Source of the DNA: Streptomyces sp. NBC_00193
GTDB taxonomy: Bacteria > Actinomycetota > Actinomycetes > Streptomycetales > Streptomycetaceae
DNA length: 64,000 bases
Assembly (NCBI RefSeq): GCF_026342735.1
Contig: NZ_JAPEMM010000001.1
Coordinates: 3,224,001-3,288,000, forward strand
Direction of reading: 5' to 3'
Shown here: piece by piece, positions 39,344 to 48,233 of the stretch
Position numbering within the stretch: position 1 is the stretch's first letter
How the letters are laid out: each line of letters opens with the position of its first letter
Program-made: the position numbers and the translations under genes
Notes under the pieces: generated by a model
The model's database searches: none
Seen by the model: only the letters and a program-made list of their open reading frames with translations
What the model was told of the DNA's origin: nothing

Positions 39344-42300
39344 TCAGTGTCCGGAGCCCAGCCAGCTGGTGATCGTCGAGACGGCTTCGCGGCCGATCCC
39401 GGAGATCTCCTTGACGAGGTGCGAGCCCCCGGCGGCGTGGGCGATCCTGCCCACGCCGAAGGTCAGAGCGCTGATGGTGGTGATGCCCAGCGACCTCTTG
39501 AATTCGCTGCTGGTCCAGCCGTAGCCGATTCCCGTGAAGATCGTGCTGGCCACGTCGAGGACGACCGTGGCGGTGGAGAAGCCGAGGGCGGCGGCCGCGA
39601 GGAACGGTGCGGCGGGAGCCGTGATGACGAAGGCCCCGGCTGCCAGGCCGGTGAGGCCGAGCCCGACGCTCGTCCACCCGGTGTAGATGGCCGCTTCGTG
39701 AGTCTTGGAGGCCCACCCCTTCGCGGTAGTCCACCAAGGTGAGCCGTCGTCCTTGACGGTGTCGTGCTCGGGTGCGTCCGCCGGGTTGGTGCCGGCCTGC
39801 TTGGCGGCCTGCGCGGCTTCGGCCGCCTGCTTGGCGGCCTGCGCGATCTCGGTCTGGCGCATGCTCACCGCGATCTGGCGCGCTGCACTCGCGGCGACCG
39901 ATGCCGTGGCAGCGTCCTTTCCGGCCTGGACGGCGGAGGAACGGGCCGAAGCGGCGGATGCCTGAGCGGCGTTGGCGGAGGCGATCGCGCTGCGGGCCGA
40001 CGCCATCGCGCGGTTGGCGGAGTAGTTCGCCGAGCGGGCCGCGGTGGTGGCGGCTGCGGCGGCCTGCTTCGCCTTGTCCGCGGAGGCCTTCGCGTTCTGG
40101 GCCGACTGGTCGGCCTGGTTCGCGAGGGTGCTCGCCTCGTTCGCGGAGACGAGGGCCGAAGCAGCAGACGCCTTCGCCTTGTCCGCCCACTGCTGTGCAA
40201 CGCTGGAGGCGTCGCGGGCGTAGGCCGCGGCTTCCTGGGCGCGGTGGGCGTCCTCCTGCGCCTTGTGGGCGATCTTCGCGGCCGCGGCGATCGCGCCCTG
40301 CATGGCGGCGATGTGGGTGGCGGAATCGTGGTCGAGCTGCGCGGACTTGTACTGCACGGCGTGGATGAAGTTGCGGCGCAGTGACGCCGGGGCCTCCATC
40401 GCGACCTGCGCGTAGGCCTTGGTGTAAGGGCCTCCGGTGACGAGGAGGGTCGAGGTGGCCACCCCGTCGTCCTCCTGCTGTGCCTTCTCGAAGGACGTCG
40501 TGATGAACTCGTACAGGGCGTCCGCGGTCCCGGCGTCCAGCGCCTTGCTGGCCGCCGCCTTCATCGCCTTGCCGGGGCTCTCGGCCAGCAGGGTGGAGAG
40601 CACGACGCGGTTGTCCGTCATCGCGGCCTGGATCGCACCGCCGCTGAGGAACGTCGCCGCGGCCTCAGGGTCGGAGCTGTTGAGCGCCGCGGTCGCGGCG
40701 AAGGCGACCTTCGGAGGGGCGATCCGGGCGAGGAAGAGCGTGGTCTCCCGGTCGTCCTGGCGCTGTGCGATCTGCCGGTCGGTGTCGATCCAGGTGTGGA
40801 TGTCGGCGTCCGCGCCGGACAGCGCGAACCGGGCGGCCTCCTGGGACCAGGAGCCCCTGGCGTCCATGTGGGCGAGTGCCGCCTTGCGGCCGAGGGTGGT
40901 GGCGGCGCCGGTGTTGCCCGACCGCAGTGCCGACTCGGCCTGGGCGACCAGGTCCTTCGTCGCCTGGGTCGTCTGCTCGGCCTGGGTCCGCTTCAGCTCG
41001 ATCAGTGCCCGCTCATTGGCCTCGGCCTGCCTGATCTGCCGCATGTCCTCGACCGCGCGCTGCGTGTCCTGGTCCAGGCGCTGCCACTCGGCCTCGCGCG
41101 CGGCCTTCTCCACCGCGATCGCGGCGGTGACCGCGTCGGTGGCCGCCTTGGCGGCCCCGCTGGCCTCGTTGGCGAACTCGGTGGACTTGTTGGCGTGGTC
41201 CACCGACTGGCCCGCGTACTGGACGGCCCACTCGGCCGCGGTTGCCGCCTTGTCGGCGTGAGTGGCGGCGTCGTTGGCGGCATCCCGGGCGGCGCGGGCC
41301 GCCGTCGCCGAGGCGTTGGCCAGGGTCTGGGCGGTGCCGGCCGCGTTGGTGGCGATGTTGGCGTTGTTGGTGGCGATCTGTGCCTGGCGGCGGGCCTCGG
41401 CGGCCTCGGCCTGGGCCGCGCCCGCCGCGTTGGCGGCGGCCGCGGAGGAGCTCGCCGCGGAGGCGGCGGCGCGCGCGGCGCCGGCGGCGGAGGCGCCCGC
41501 GGCGGCGGACTGGGCCGAGGCGGTGGCGGCGAAGTCGGCAGCCTGGGCCGCGCTGCGGGCCCTGGCCGCGGCGTTGCGGGCGGCGACGGCCGCATCCTTG
41601 GCCGCGGAGGCCTGGGAGGCGTCCTTGGAGGCGGAGATGGCGGCGCGGTAGGCCATCGCGGCGGCGGAGCCGGCGGTGGCCGCGGCCTGACTGGCCGCCG
41701 AAGCGGCGTACGCGGCACGGCGGGAGGCGAGGATCGCGGCGTGGGAGGCGTTGGTGGCCACCCGTGCGGCGTCGGCCGCACCCTTCGCGGCCTCGGCGGC
41801 CTTGCCTGCGGCCTTGCCGGCCTTCGCGACGTCGTCCTGGGCGGCCTGGGCCTCGGCCGCCGCGGTCTCCGCGGCCTGCTTGGCCTTGTCGGCCGCGGCG
41901 ACGGCGCGGGCGGACGCTTCCTCGGCCTGCTTCGTCTTGGCGGAGGCGCGCTTGCCCTCGCGTTCGACGACTGCGACGAGCTCCTCGATCTTCGAGCGCT
42001 CCTGATCGCGGGCACGGGCTATGTGCTGACCCGTCTCCAGGAACCACTCGATGTCGTTCTCGGTGCCGGACAGGGCCCGGTCGGCGTACTTCTGGACCTC
42101 CGGGCCCGCGCCCACCAGCATCTTGGAGGCCTCGACGCGCATGTCCGCGAACTGAGCGGTGAACTGGCCGTCCATCAGGAACGCTTCGAGCGCTTCCGGG
42201 GTGCCGGTGGTCAGTGCCGTGTTGCCGGCCCGGTTGACGCCCTTGCCGCCCGAGGCCATCACCGTGCTGGTGGCGACCCGCAGGTCCTCCAGGATGGACG

Positions 42301-42721
42301 CCTTGAAGCCCCCCGAGAGGAACGCGGAGACGGCGGCGGCACTGCCGTTGAGGGCGGCGGTGGCATCGCGCCGCGTTCCCTTGCCGCCCACCGCGAGGCC
42401 GGCCAGGAGCGCGGAGCGCTCGTCCTGCGCCGTCTCCTGGGCGAGCTTGACGGTCAGGAAGGCCTGCACGTCGGCGTCGGAGCCGGTCAGAGCGGCGGCC
42501 GCGGCGGCGCGAACGGCCTTGCCGCCCACCAGCCATGCCCTGACGACCTTCGCCCGCTCGGTGTCCGGCAGCAGGAACGGATCGCCGGGATCTTCGCCCG
42601 GCGGCGGTGTATCGGCCCACGCTGCCGTGGGGTTGAGCACGAGGCTGGACGTGGTGATGACGGCCGTGCCGGCCGCGGCGGCGGCGAGCACACGCCGCCT
42701 ACTCCAGTAGGTGGTGTCCAC
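39344..42721 (-). CDS. Giant Ala-rich ALF-repeat exported protein
   Basis: 1125 residues if GTG 42721 is the start. That start has GAAGGA 6 nt upstream and gives a clean Tat signal (VDTTYWSRRRVLAAAAAGTAV, cleavage near AWADT). ALF-type helical repeats fill about residues 50-260 and 560-720 (RAALAGLAVGGKGTRRDATAALNG-like units with ALxG, AFL and D-D-R positions). Between and after them are several hundred residues of Ala/Lys/Gln heptads predicted to form coiled coils. The last ~120 residues contain two hydrophobic segments (GLGLTGLAAGAFVITAPAAPFLAAAALG). ALF proteins are often polymorphic-toxin-like shells, but no toxin domain is recognisable at this C-terminus and no immunity gene follows. 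Confidence 0.75.
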   Translation of the reverse strand: MDTTYWSRRRVLAAAAAGTAVITTSSLVLNPTAAWADTPPPGEDPGDPFLLPDTERAKVVRAWLVGGKAVRAAAAAALTGSDADVQAFLTVKLAQETAQDERSALLAGLAVGGKGTRRDATAALNGSAAAVSAFLSGGFKASILEDLRVATSTVMASGGKGVNRAGNTALTTGTPEALEAFLMDGQFTAQFADMRVEASKMLVGAGPEVQKYADRALSGTENDIEWFLETGQHIARARDQERSKIEELVAVVEREGKRASAKTKQAEEASARAVAAADKAKQAAETAAAEAQAAQDDVAKAGKAAGKAAEAAKGAADAARVATNASHAAILASRRAAYAASAASQAAATAGSAAAMAYRAAISASKDASQASAAKDAAVAARNAAARARSAAQAADFAATASAQSAAAGASAAGAARAAASAASSSAAAANAAGAAQAEAAEARRQAQIATNNANIATNAAGTAQTLANASATAARAARDAANDAATHADKAATAAEWAVQYAGQSVDHANKSTEFANEASGAAKAATDAVTAAIAVEKAAREAEWQRLDQDTQRAVEDMRQIRQAEANERALIELKRTQAEQTTQATKDLVAQAESALRSGNTGAATTLGRKAALAHMDARGSWSQEAARFALSGADADIHTWIDTDRQIAQRQDDRETTLFLARIAPPKVAFAATAALNSSDPEAAATFLSGGAIQAAMTDNRVVLSTLLAESPGKAMKAAASKALDAGTADALYEFITTSFEKAQQEDDGVATSTLLVTGGPYTKAYAQVAMEAPASLRRNFIHAVQYKSAQLDHDSATHIAAMQGAIAAAAKIAHKAQEDAHRAQEAAAYARDASSVAQQWADKAKASAASALVSANEASTLANQADQSAQNAKASADKAKQAAAAATTAARSANYSANRAMASARSAIASANAAQASAASARSSAVQAGKDAATASVAASAARQIAVSMRQTEIAQAAKQAAEAAQAAKQAGTNPADAPEHDTVKDDGSPWWTTAKGWASKTHEAAIYTGWTSVGLGLTGLAAGAFVITAPAAPFLAAAALGFSTATVVLDVASTIFTGIGYGWTSSEFKRSLGITTISALTFGVGRIAHAAGGSHLVKEISGIGREAVSTITSWLGSGH

Positions 42722-43308
42722 AGCGTTCCTTCGGGAGAGACGTCTGGCGGGCGCGCGCATTCGACGGCATATCGCCGGATGGAGAGCGGAATATCGCCAG
42801 ACAAGGAGAGGTGTATTGGTCGCGCGGATGCTCCCGGACCGCAAAGGCGTCGAGCGGGAGAATGGCAGATGTGCACCGTGACCATATGCAGGAAATGGCG
42901 TGTTGAACACCAGCGAAAACCCGCCAGATCCGATCGGATGAAATGTGGCCGGATCTCGACCAAATTTCTTTTCGGATCCGTACAACCCTTTTCGAGTGTG
43001 CTGCAGATCACTCACGGGTCTGCTGTTTTGTAATGAGTTGCGAGGTTTTATTCAGTGGACCGGAGGCCTAGGCCGGTGCTCTCATACGACTGGTCATCGG
43101 CGACTTCTGGGCGCCGAGTTCGTCACCCTTCACGCCGTGTGCCGATTCTTCGGTGCGGGTGAAAGGTGGCGATTTTGCTGGGAGCGGGGGGCTTCCAGGG
43201 AGATATGTGCTCTTGTGTGAGTCGATATCTCGTTGGTCGAATCGAGGCCTTCACCCCTGCGTTGACATGCCTTCCGGGATTCCCCCCGGACTGACGACTG
43301 GGACAGTG
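42722..43308. other. Divergent intergenic region, low GC
   Basis: 587 bp between two exported-protein genes. It is clearly poorer in GC than the average here, with AT-rich tracts near 42960-43055 (TTTTGTAATGAG, GGTTTTATTC), and probably holds both promoters. No conserved operator or small gene is convincing. Confidence 0.5.
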
Positions 43309-43833
43309 ATGAAGGTACGTAGCGCAATTGCGCGAACTGTTGGTGTGGCCTTGGGAGCGAGTGCTCTGGCATGGGCCGCGATCGCGGGCGGAGCGACGGG
43401 AGTCTCCGCCCCGGAGGACACCGCGGCGATGAAGGCGATCGCCGACGAGGGCCCGGGCTATGCGGTCGAGGACTTCGGCTACCCGAACGCCGACAAGATC
43501 CTCGCGGAGCAGGGCATCACCCTCAAGCGCGGCGACGGACACATCCTCCTCGCCGACTGCGCGAGCGGGACCGACCTGCTCCAGGTCATGACCCGCGAGC
43601 AGAGCAGCCTGATCTGTTTCCGCGTCACGGGCTCCAGCGGATACCTCGCTCTGGAGATCCCCGCCGTCCATGCGGTCAAGGGCAACAACTACGCGACGAA
43701 GGTCGAGATGACCGCCGGCGCCGACAGCAGCACGTTCGACATCACCAAGAACACCTGGACCGGCGTCGGTGAGAGCGCGGACCCCGAGGGCCGGGACTTC
43801 ATGCTCATGGAGATCAGGGCCACTGCCGGCTGA
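43309..43833 (+). CDS. Small secreted protein of unknown family
   Basis: 174 residues from ATG 43309 (GTG 43306 adjacent). The N-terminal signal peptide MKVRSAIARTVGVALGASALAWAAIAGGATGVSA is followed by a mature domain of about 140 residues with two Cys (LLADCASGTDLLQV and SSLICFRVTG) that could form a disulfide. No family was recognised. It precedes, on the same strand and by 114 bp, the serine protease-like gene. Confidence 0.7.
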   Translation: MKVRSAIARTVGVALGASALAWAAIAGGATGVSAPEDTAAMKAIADEGPGYAVEDFGYPNADKILAEQGITLKRGDGHILLADCASGTDLLQVMTREQSSLICFRVTGSSGYLALEIPAVHAVKGNNYATKVEMTAGADSSTFDITKNTWTGVGESADPEGRDFMLMEIRATAG

Positions 43834-43947
43834 CACCCGCACGGCAGCGCCGCGAGGAGCTGCCCGCACCCCCGACCGTCCTGCGGCACGCGCACCCCTT
43901 CCCATCCCGGTCCGTACGTGCCGGTGTCCCGTCCTTAAGGAACAAAA

Positions 43948-46404
43948 ATGTCTGCACCCCGTCCGCGTACCGCGCGGGCAACAGGCCTCCTGATCACCGC
44001 CGCCGCGGTCTCGACGAGCCTGGTCTCCGCCGTCCCCGCCATCGCGGTCACCGGCCCCGATGCCGCCGCCGGCTCGCACGCGTACCTCGCGAAGCTGAAC
44101 ATCGGTGACGTGGAGACCGGCCGTGCCTGCACCTCGGTGCTGGTCGACCCGCGCTGGGTCCTGACCGCCGCCAGTTGTCTCGCCGCGAAGCCGGGCGACG
44201 CGGTCGTGGCCGGGAAGCCCGCGCTGAAGACCACCGCCACGTTCACCGGCCAGACCCGCGAGGTCGTGGAGGTCTCCGCGAGCGCAACCGACCGCGACCT
44301 GGTGCTGGCCCGCCTCGCGAGCCCCGTCACCGGCATCGCCCCCGTCAAGCGGGCAGCCGCCGCCCCCGCGGCCGGCGTCGACCTCACTGCGGCGGGCTTC
44401 GGGCGGACCAAGACGCAGTGGGTGACCGACACGGCCCACACCGGCGCCTTCACCACGGACTCCGCGGCCGCCGCGACCACCCTGGCGATCACGGGCAAGG
44501 GCGCCGACGTCATCTGCAAGGGTGACAGCGGAGGGCCGCTACTGAATGCGGCCGGCGAGCTGGTCGGCATCAACAGCCGCTCTTGGCAGGCGGGTTGCCT
44601 CGGTGCTCCGGCCGCCGAGACGCGTACCGGAGCCGTCGCGGCCCGCACCGACAACGTCGGGGCGTGGATCGACCAGACCGTCGCCCCGCGGAACGGCAAT
44701 CAGGTGTCGCTGCTCGCCGGCGGCGGCGGGGCCATGTGGTCGCAGTTCGGCCACCTCGGCTACGGGGAGTACGGCGACGCGTGGGCCAAGATCAACGGGA
44801 AGAACGTGTCCCGGGTGGCCACCGTCCGCGACGGTGACCTGGTGCGCGCCTACGCCATCGCCGACGGCAAGGTCTACGGCCAGGACCTCGACCTGGCGTC
44901 GAGCGGCACCTGGTCGGGCTGGGGCGAGGTGCCCGGTGGTGCCGCAGGTGCGCAGGACATCTCCGCCTCGCTGGTCGGCACCAGCGTGCACGTGCAGATC
45001 GTCGGATCCGAGGGCAACCTCTACTCGCAGGTCGCCGACTACAAGGCCGGCCGCTGGAACAACGCCTGGACGGCGGTCGGGGCCTCCGGGCTGACCCGTG
45101 TCACCAGCGCACCCGCCGGGCCCATCGTGCGCGTGCAGGCCGTTTCGAACGGTCGCGTGTACGGCCGGGACTTCGACACCCGCAACAGCAGCTGGTCCCC
45201 GTGGGGCGAGATCCCGGGCGGTGCCACCGGTGTCAAGGACATCGCCTCCAGCATGATCGGCAACAACGTTCAGGTTCAGATCATCGGCGGAGACGGAGCC
45301 GTCTGGAGCCAGTTCGGCAACTACGACGCCGGCCGCTGGAACGACGTGTGGGCCAAGGCGGGTGGCGCCGGTCTGGCGAACATCTCGAGCGCGCCCACGG
45401 GCACCACCGTCGAGGTCTACGCGACCGACGCCGCGGGCAAGGTCAACAACGCCCGCCTCGACACCACCACCGGTAGCTGGAGCACCTTCCAGGAACTCAA
45501 GGGCGGCATCTCGGGCACCACTGACGTGGCCGCCGCGATCTCCGTCGCGCCCTCGAAGGTGACGCTCGCCGCCACCACGGGCAGCGCGCTGTCCCTCCAG
45601 ACCGGCTCCCTGTCCAGCGGCGCCTTCGGCGCCCAGTGGACCGCCGTCAACGGTCTGCCGATCACCCAGCTGACCAGCGCCGACACCGGGAACACGATCC
45701 GCTACGTCGGTGTCGCCGGCGGCAAGGTCTACGACCGCGAGTACAACCCGTCCACCAACGTCTGGGGCACCTGGAACGAGGTCCCCGGTGGCGCGGCCGG
45801 CGTCAAGGACATCTCCACCTCGATGATCAACAACGTCCTGTACGTGCAGATCGTCGGCAGTGACGGCAACCTCTACACCCAGGTGGGCGACTACAACCTC
45901 GGCCGCTGGAACAGCACCTGGGCCGCCATCCCCGGAGTCACCGGGCTGACCGGCCTCACCTCGGTGAAGGCGGGACCGTACGTTCGCCTCTACGGCATCG
46001 CGTCCGGCAAGGTCTACGGCCGTGACCTCGACACCCGCAGCAACACCTGGAGCGTCTGGGGCGAACTGCCTGGTGGTATGACCGGCGCCAAGGACATCGC
46101 CATCTCCCGCGTCGGCCACACCGTCCAGCTCCAGGCGATCGGCGCCGACGGCGCGCTCTACGCCCAGGCCGGCGACTACCTGGCCGGTCTCTGGAAGCCG
46201 TCCTGGACCAAGGTCGGCGGAACCGGTCTGACCCGCATCTCCAGCGCCGCCGCCGCGGGCAACGTCAACGTCTACGCCATCGGCGCGGGCGGCAAGGTCC
46301 AGAGCATCACCTTCGACACCACGGTGGGCAACTGGACCTCCTGGCTCCAGGTCCCGGGCACCCTCACCAGCCCGGCCGACCTCACCGCCACCGCCACCAA
46401 GTAG
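43948..46404 (+). CDS. Secreted S1 serine protease homologue with beta-propeller-like repeats, catalytic His replaced
   Basis: 818 residues from ATG 43948 with TAAGGAAC upstream and a signal peptide ending near AIAVT. The trypsin-like domain covers about 35-250. The Ser site is intact (GDSGGPLL, Ser194), and Asp117 fits the Asp position (DRDLVLARL). The His motif reads VLTAASC, with Ser76 where His is expected. The remaining 560 residues are about ten repeats of roughly 45-50 residues (GRWNNAWTAVGASGLTRV, GKVYGRDLDTRSNTWSVWGELPGG, VQIVGSDGNLYTQVGDY), probably a lectin- or tectonin-like propeller. It is probably a binding protein or an inactive or atypical protease. Confidence 0.8.
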   Translation: MSAPRPRTARATGLLITAAAVSTSLVSAVPAIAVTGPDAAAGSHAYLAKLNIGDVETGRACTSVLVDPRWVLTAASCLAAKPGDAVVAGKPALKTTATFTGQTREVVEVSASATDRDLVLARLASPVTGIAPVKRAAAAPAAGVDLTAAGFGRTKTQWVTDTAHTGAFTTDSAAAATTLAITGKGADVICKGDSGGPLLNAAGELVGINSRSWQAGCLGAPAAETRTGAVAARTDNVGAWIDQTVAPRNGNQVSLLAGGGGAMWSQFGHLGYGEYGDAWAKINGKNVSRVATVRDGDLVRAYAIADGKVYGQDLDLASSGTWSGWGEVPGGAAGAQDISASLVGTSVHVQIVGSEGNLYSQVADYKAGRWNNAWTAVGASGLTRVTSAPAGPIVRVQAVSNGRVYGRDFDTRNSSWSPWGEIPGGATGVKDIASSMIGNNVQVQIIGGDGAVWSQFGNYDAGRWNDVWAKAGGAGLANISSAPTGTTVEVYATDAAGKVNNARLDTTTGSWSTFQELKGGISGTTDVAAAISVAPSKVTLAATTGSALSLQTGSLSSGAFGAQWTAVNGLPITQLTSADTGNTIRYVGVAGGKVYDREYNPSTNVWGTWNEVPGGAAGVKDISTSMINNVLYVQIVGSDGNLYTQVGDYNLGRWNSTWAAIPGVTGLTGLTSVKAGPYVRLYGIASGKVYGRDLDTRSNTWSVWGELPGGMTGAKDIAISRVGHTVQLQAIGADGALYAQAGDYLAGLWKPSWTKVGGTGLTRISSAAAAGNVNVYAIGAGGKVQSITFDTTVGNWTSWLQVPGTLTSPADLTATATK

Positions 46405-46427
46405 CGCCGAGCGGCACCGGGCGTCAT

Positions 46428-46475
46428 CGGCCCCGGCCGGACCAGGACCTCAACGTCCCGGTCCGGCCGGGGCCG
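46428..46475. terminator. Long hairpin terminator
   Basis: 16-bp perfect arms CGGCCCCGGCCGGACC / GGTCCGGCCGGGGCCG between converging genes. Confidence 0.85.
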
Positions 46476-46499
46476 CCGTCATTGCGTGCCGGCCCCGGG

Positions 46500-48053
46500 C
46501 TACGCGAACCGTTCGCGGAGCTTGTACTTGAGGACCTTGCGCAGGGCGTCGTTGCGGGGCAGGGCCTCGACCAGTTCCAGCTGCTCCGGGAGCTTGTGCG
46601 TGGAGAGGCCCTCCGCGCGGAGGTACGAGGTCACCTCGGGCAGGGTCAGGGGGGCTGCGCCCGGGGGCTGTTCGACGACCGCGCAGACGCGTTCTCCGCG
46701 TTCCGGGTCCGGCAGGCCGATGACGGCGACGTCGGCCACGGCGGGGAGCTGGTGGAGCAGGTCCTCGATCTCCTTCGCGGAGATGTTCTCGCCCTTGCGG
46801 ATGATGACGTCCTTGCTGCGGCCGGTCAGGACCAGGTAGCCGTCCTTCGTGAGGTGGCCGAGGTCGCCGGTGACCAGGTAGCCGTCGGCGTCGAAGACGC
46901 CGGTGTTCTGGTCCCTGTTCAGGTACCCCTGGCAGACCGCCTCCCCGCGCAGGCGGACCTCCCCGTCGGTGTCCGGGGGGAGGAGCGTGCCTTCCGGGGT
47001 GGTGATGCGGATGGACATGCCCTGCGGGGGCCGGCCTTCCGTGGTGGCGAGGTTCTCCGCGGTGTCGTCCGGGGCGCCCATCGTGATCATGGGGACCTCG
47101 GTCATGCCGTAGCCGTGGGTGAGCTGGCAGCCCAGTTCGCGGACGACCGCGTGGTAGATCTCCGGGGGCTTCGGGGCGCCGCCGCCCGCGAGGAGGCGCA
47201 GGGTGGGGATGAGCTTGGCGGAGGGGTCCTTGCGCTGCTCGGTGAGGAACATGGAGTAGAAGGCCGTGGAGCCGCCGGCGACCGTGACCCCGTGGCGGCG
47301 GTAGCCGTCCAGGGCGTCGGGCATCGCGAACTTCTCGAAGAGGACCGCCGGGAACCCGTAGAGCAGGAGCATCACCGTGTAGTCGGGGCCGGCGATGTGG
47401 GCGAAGGGGAAGGCCATCGAGCCGACGTCGTCCGGTGTCAGGTGCAGGGCGTGGGCCAGGCAGGAGCCGCCCGCGATGAGGGAGCGGTCCGTGTGCAGGA
47501 CCCCCTTGGGGTCCGAGGTGGTGCCCGAGGTCCAGTAGATCCACCGGACCGAGACGCCCTCCTCGGGGGGCGGGGGGAGCACCGCGGGGTCACCGGTGGG
47601 GAGGGACTCGTACGCCTCGAAGACGCCGTGCGCGCCGAGGCGGTGCGCCATCGCGGTGTGGTCGAAGCCGCGCCAGGTGCCGGGGACGGCGAAGAACTCC
47701 GCCTTCGATTCGCGCAGGGCGAAGCCGACCTCGCGGTCCCGGTAGAAGGGGATGACAGGGGTCTGGACGGCGCCGATGCGGGCGAGGGCGACCGAGAGCA
47801 GCACGGTCTCGATGCGGGTGGGGAGCTGCCAGGCGACCACCGTGCCGGGGCGCACGCCCATGCCGTACAGACCGGCAGCGACCTGCTCCGAGCGGTCGCG
47901 CAGCTCCGCGAAGGTCAGCCGGCGGTCGTCGGCCGGGTCGTCGGCGGCCTCGACGAGGACGGGGGCGTCGGGGGTCATGGCGGCCCGGCGGGTGATCAGG
48001 TCCCAGAGCGTGCGGGACCGGCTGAGTTCGACTGCGGTGCTGTTGTCCGTCAT
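46500..48053 (-). CDS. AMP-dependent acyl-CoA synthetase/ligase
   Basis: 517 residues from ATG 48053, with GGGGAGGCGGG upstream. ANL-superfamily motifs: YWTSGTTSDPKGVLHT (P-loop, A3), HGYGMTEVPM (A5), GYLVTGDLGHLTKDGYLVLTGRSKDVIIRKGENIS (A7-A8), and a C-terminal PRNDALRKVLKYKLRE with the catalytic Lys. Activates a carboxylic acid as its CoA thioester. It resembles cyclohexanecarboxylate/medium-chain ligases, substrate unproved. Divergent from the amidohydrolase, with two operator-like palindromes between them. Confidence 0.9.
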   Translation of the reverse strand: MTDNSTAVELSRSRTLWDLITRRAAMTPDAPVLVEAADDPADDRRLTFAELRDRSEQVAAGLYGMGVRPGTVVAWQLPTRIETVLLSVALARIGAVQTPVIPFYRDREVGFALRESKAEFFAVPGTWRGFDHTAMAHRLGAHGVFEAYESLPTGDPAVLPPPPEEGVSVRWIYWTSGTTSDPKGVLHTDRSLIAGGSCLAHALHLTPDDVGSMAFPFAHIAGPDYTVMLLLYGFPAVLFEKFAMPDALDGYRRHGVTVAGGSTAFYSMFLTEQRKDPSAKLIPTLRLLAGGGAPKPPEIYHAVVRELGCQLTHGYGMTEVPMITMGAPDDTAENLATTEGRPPQGMSIRITTPEGTLLPPDTDGEVRLRGEAVCQGYLNRDQNTGVFDADGYLVTGDLGHLTKDGYLVLTGRSKDVIIRKGENISAKEIEDLLHQLPAVADVAVIGLPDPERGERVCAVVEQPPGAAPLTLPEVTSYLRAEGLSTHKLPEQLELVEALPRNDALRKVLKYKLRERFA

Positions 48054-48085
48054 CCCGGACCCGCCTCCCCTTGGCCGCCACATGA

Positions 48086-48102
48086 CCTGACGGATAGTCA
48101 GA
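48086..48102. promoter_or_regulatory. TetR-type operator-like palindrome, site 1
   Basis: CCTGACGGATAGTCAGA, in the promoter region of the ligase gene and matching the shared 17-bp pattern of sites at 48171, 55696 and 61281. Confidence 0.55.
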
Positions 48103-48170
48103 TCCAGCGCAGAGCGTAGAGCGCGGACGCTTGTCGGTCCAGGGGTGGGGAGCTAGCTTGGTTCCAGATT

Positions 48171-48187
48171 TCTGACGCCCCATCAGA
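48171..48187. promoter_or_regulatory. TetR-type operator-like palindrome, site 2
   Basis: TCTGACGCCCCATCAGA, 47 bp before the amidohydrolase start. It has the same TCTGA...TCAGA arms and spacing as the other sites. Confidence 0.5.
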
Positions 48188-48233
48188 TTCGGGATGTCGG
48201 ATCAGGTCCAACGGGATTCAGCGAGGGGACACC

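Noticed and set aside
39344..39750. Polymorphic toxin domain at the ALF protein C-terminus
   Set aside because: No nuclease, deaminase or ADP-ribosyltransferase motif is visible and no immunity gene adjoins.
39763..43033. Very long plus-strand frames opposite the Ala-rich protein
   Set aside because: GCC/GCG-rich coding sequence keeps antisense frames open; they are Gly/Arg/Val-rich and lack starts with ribosome-binding sites.
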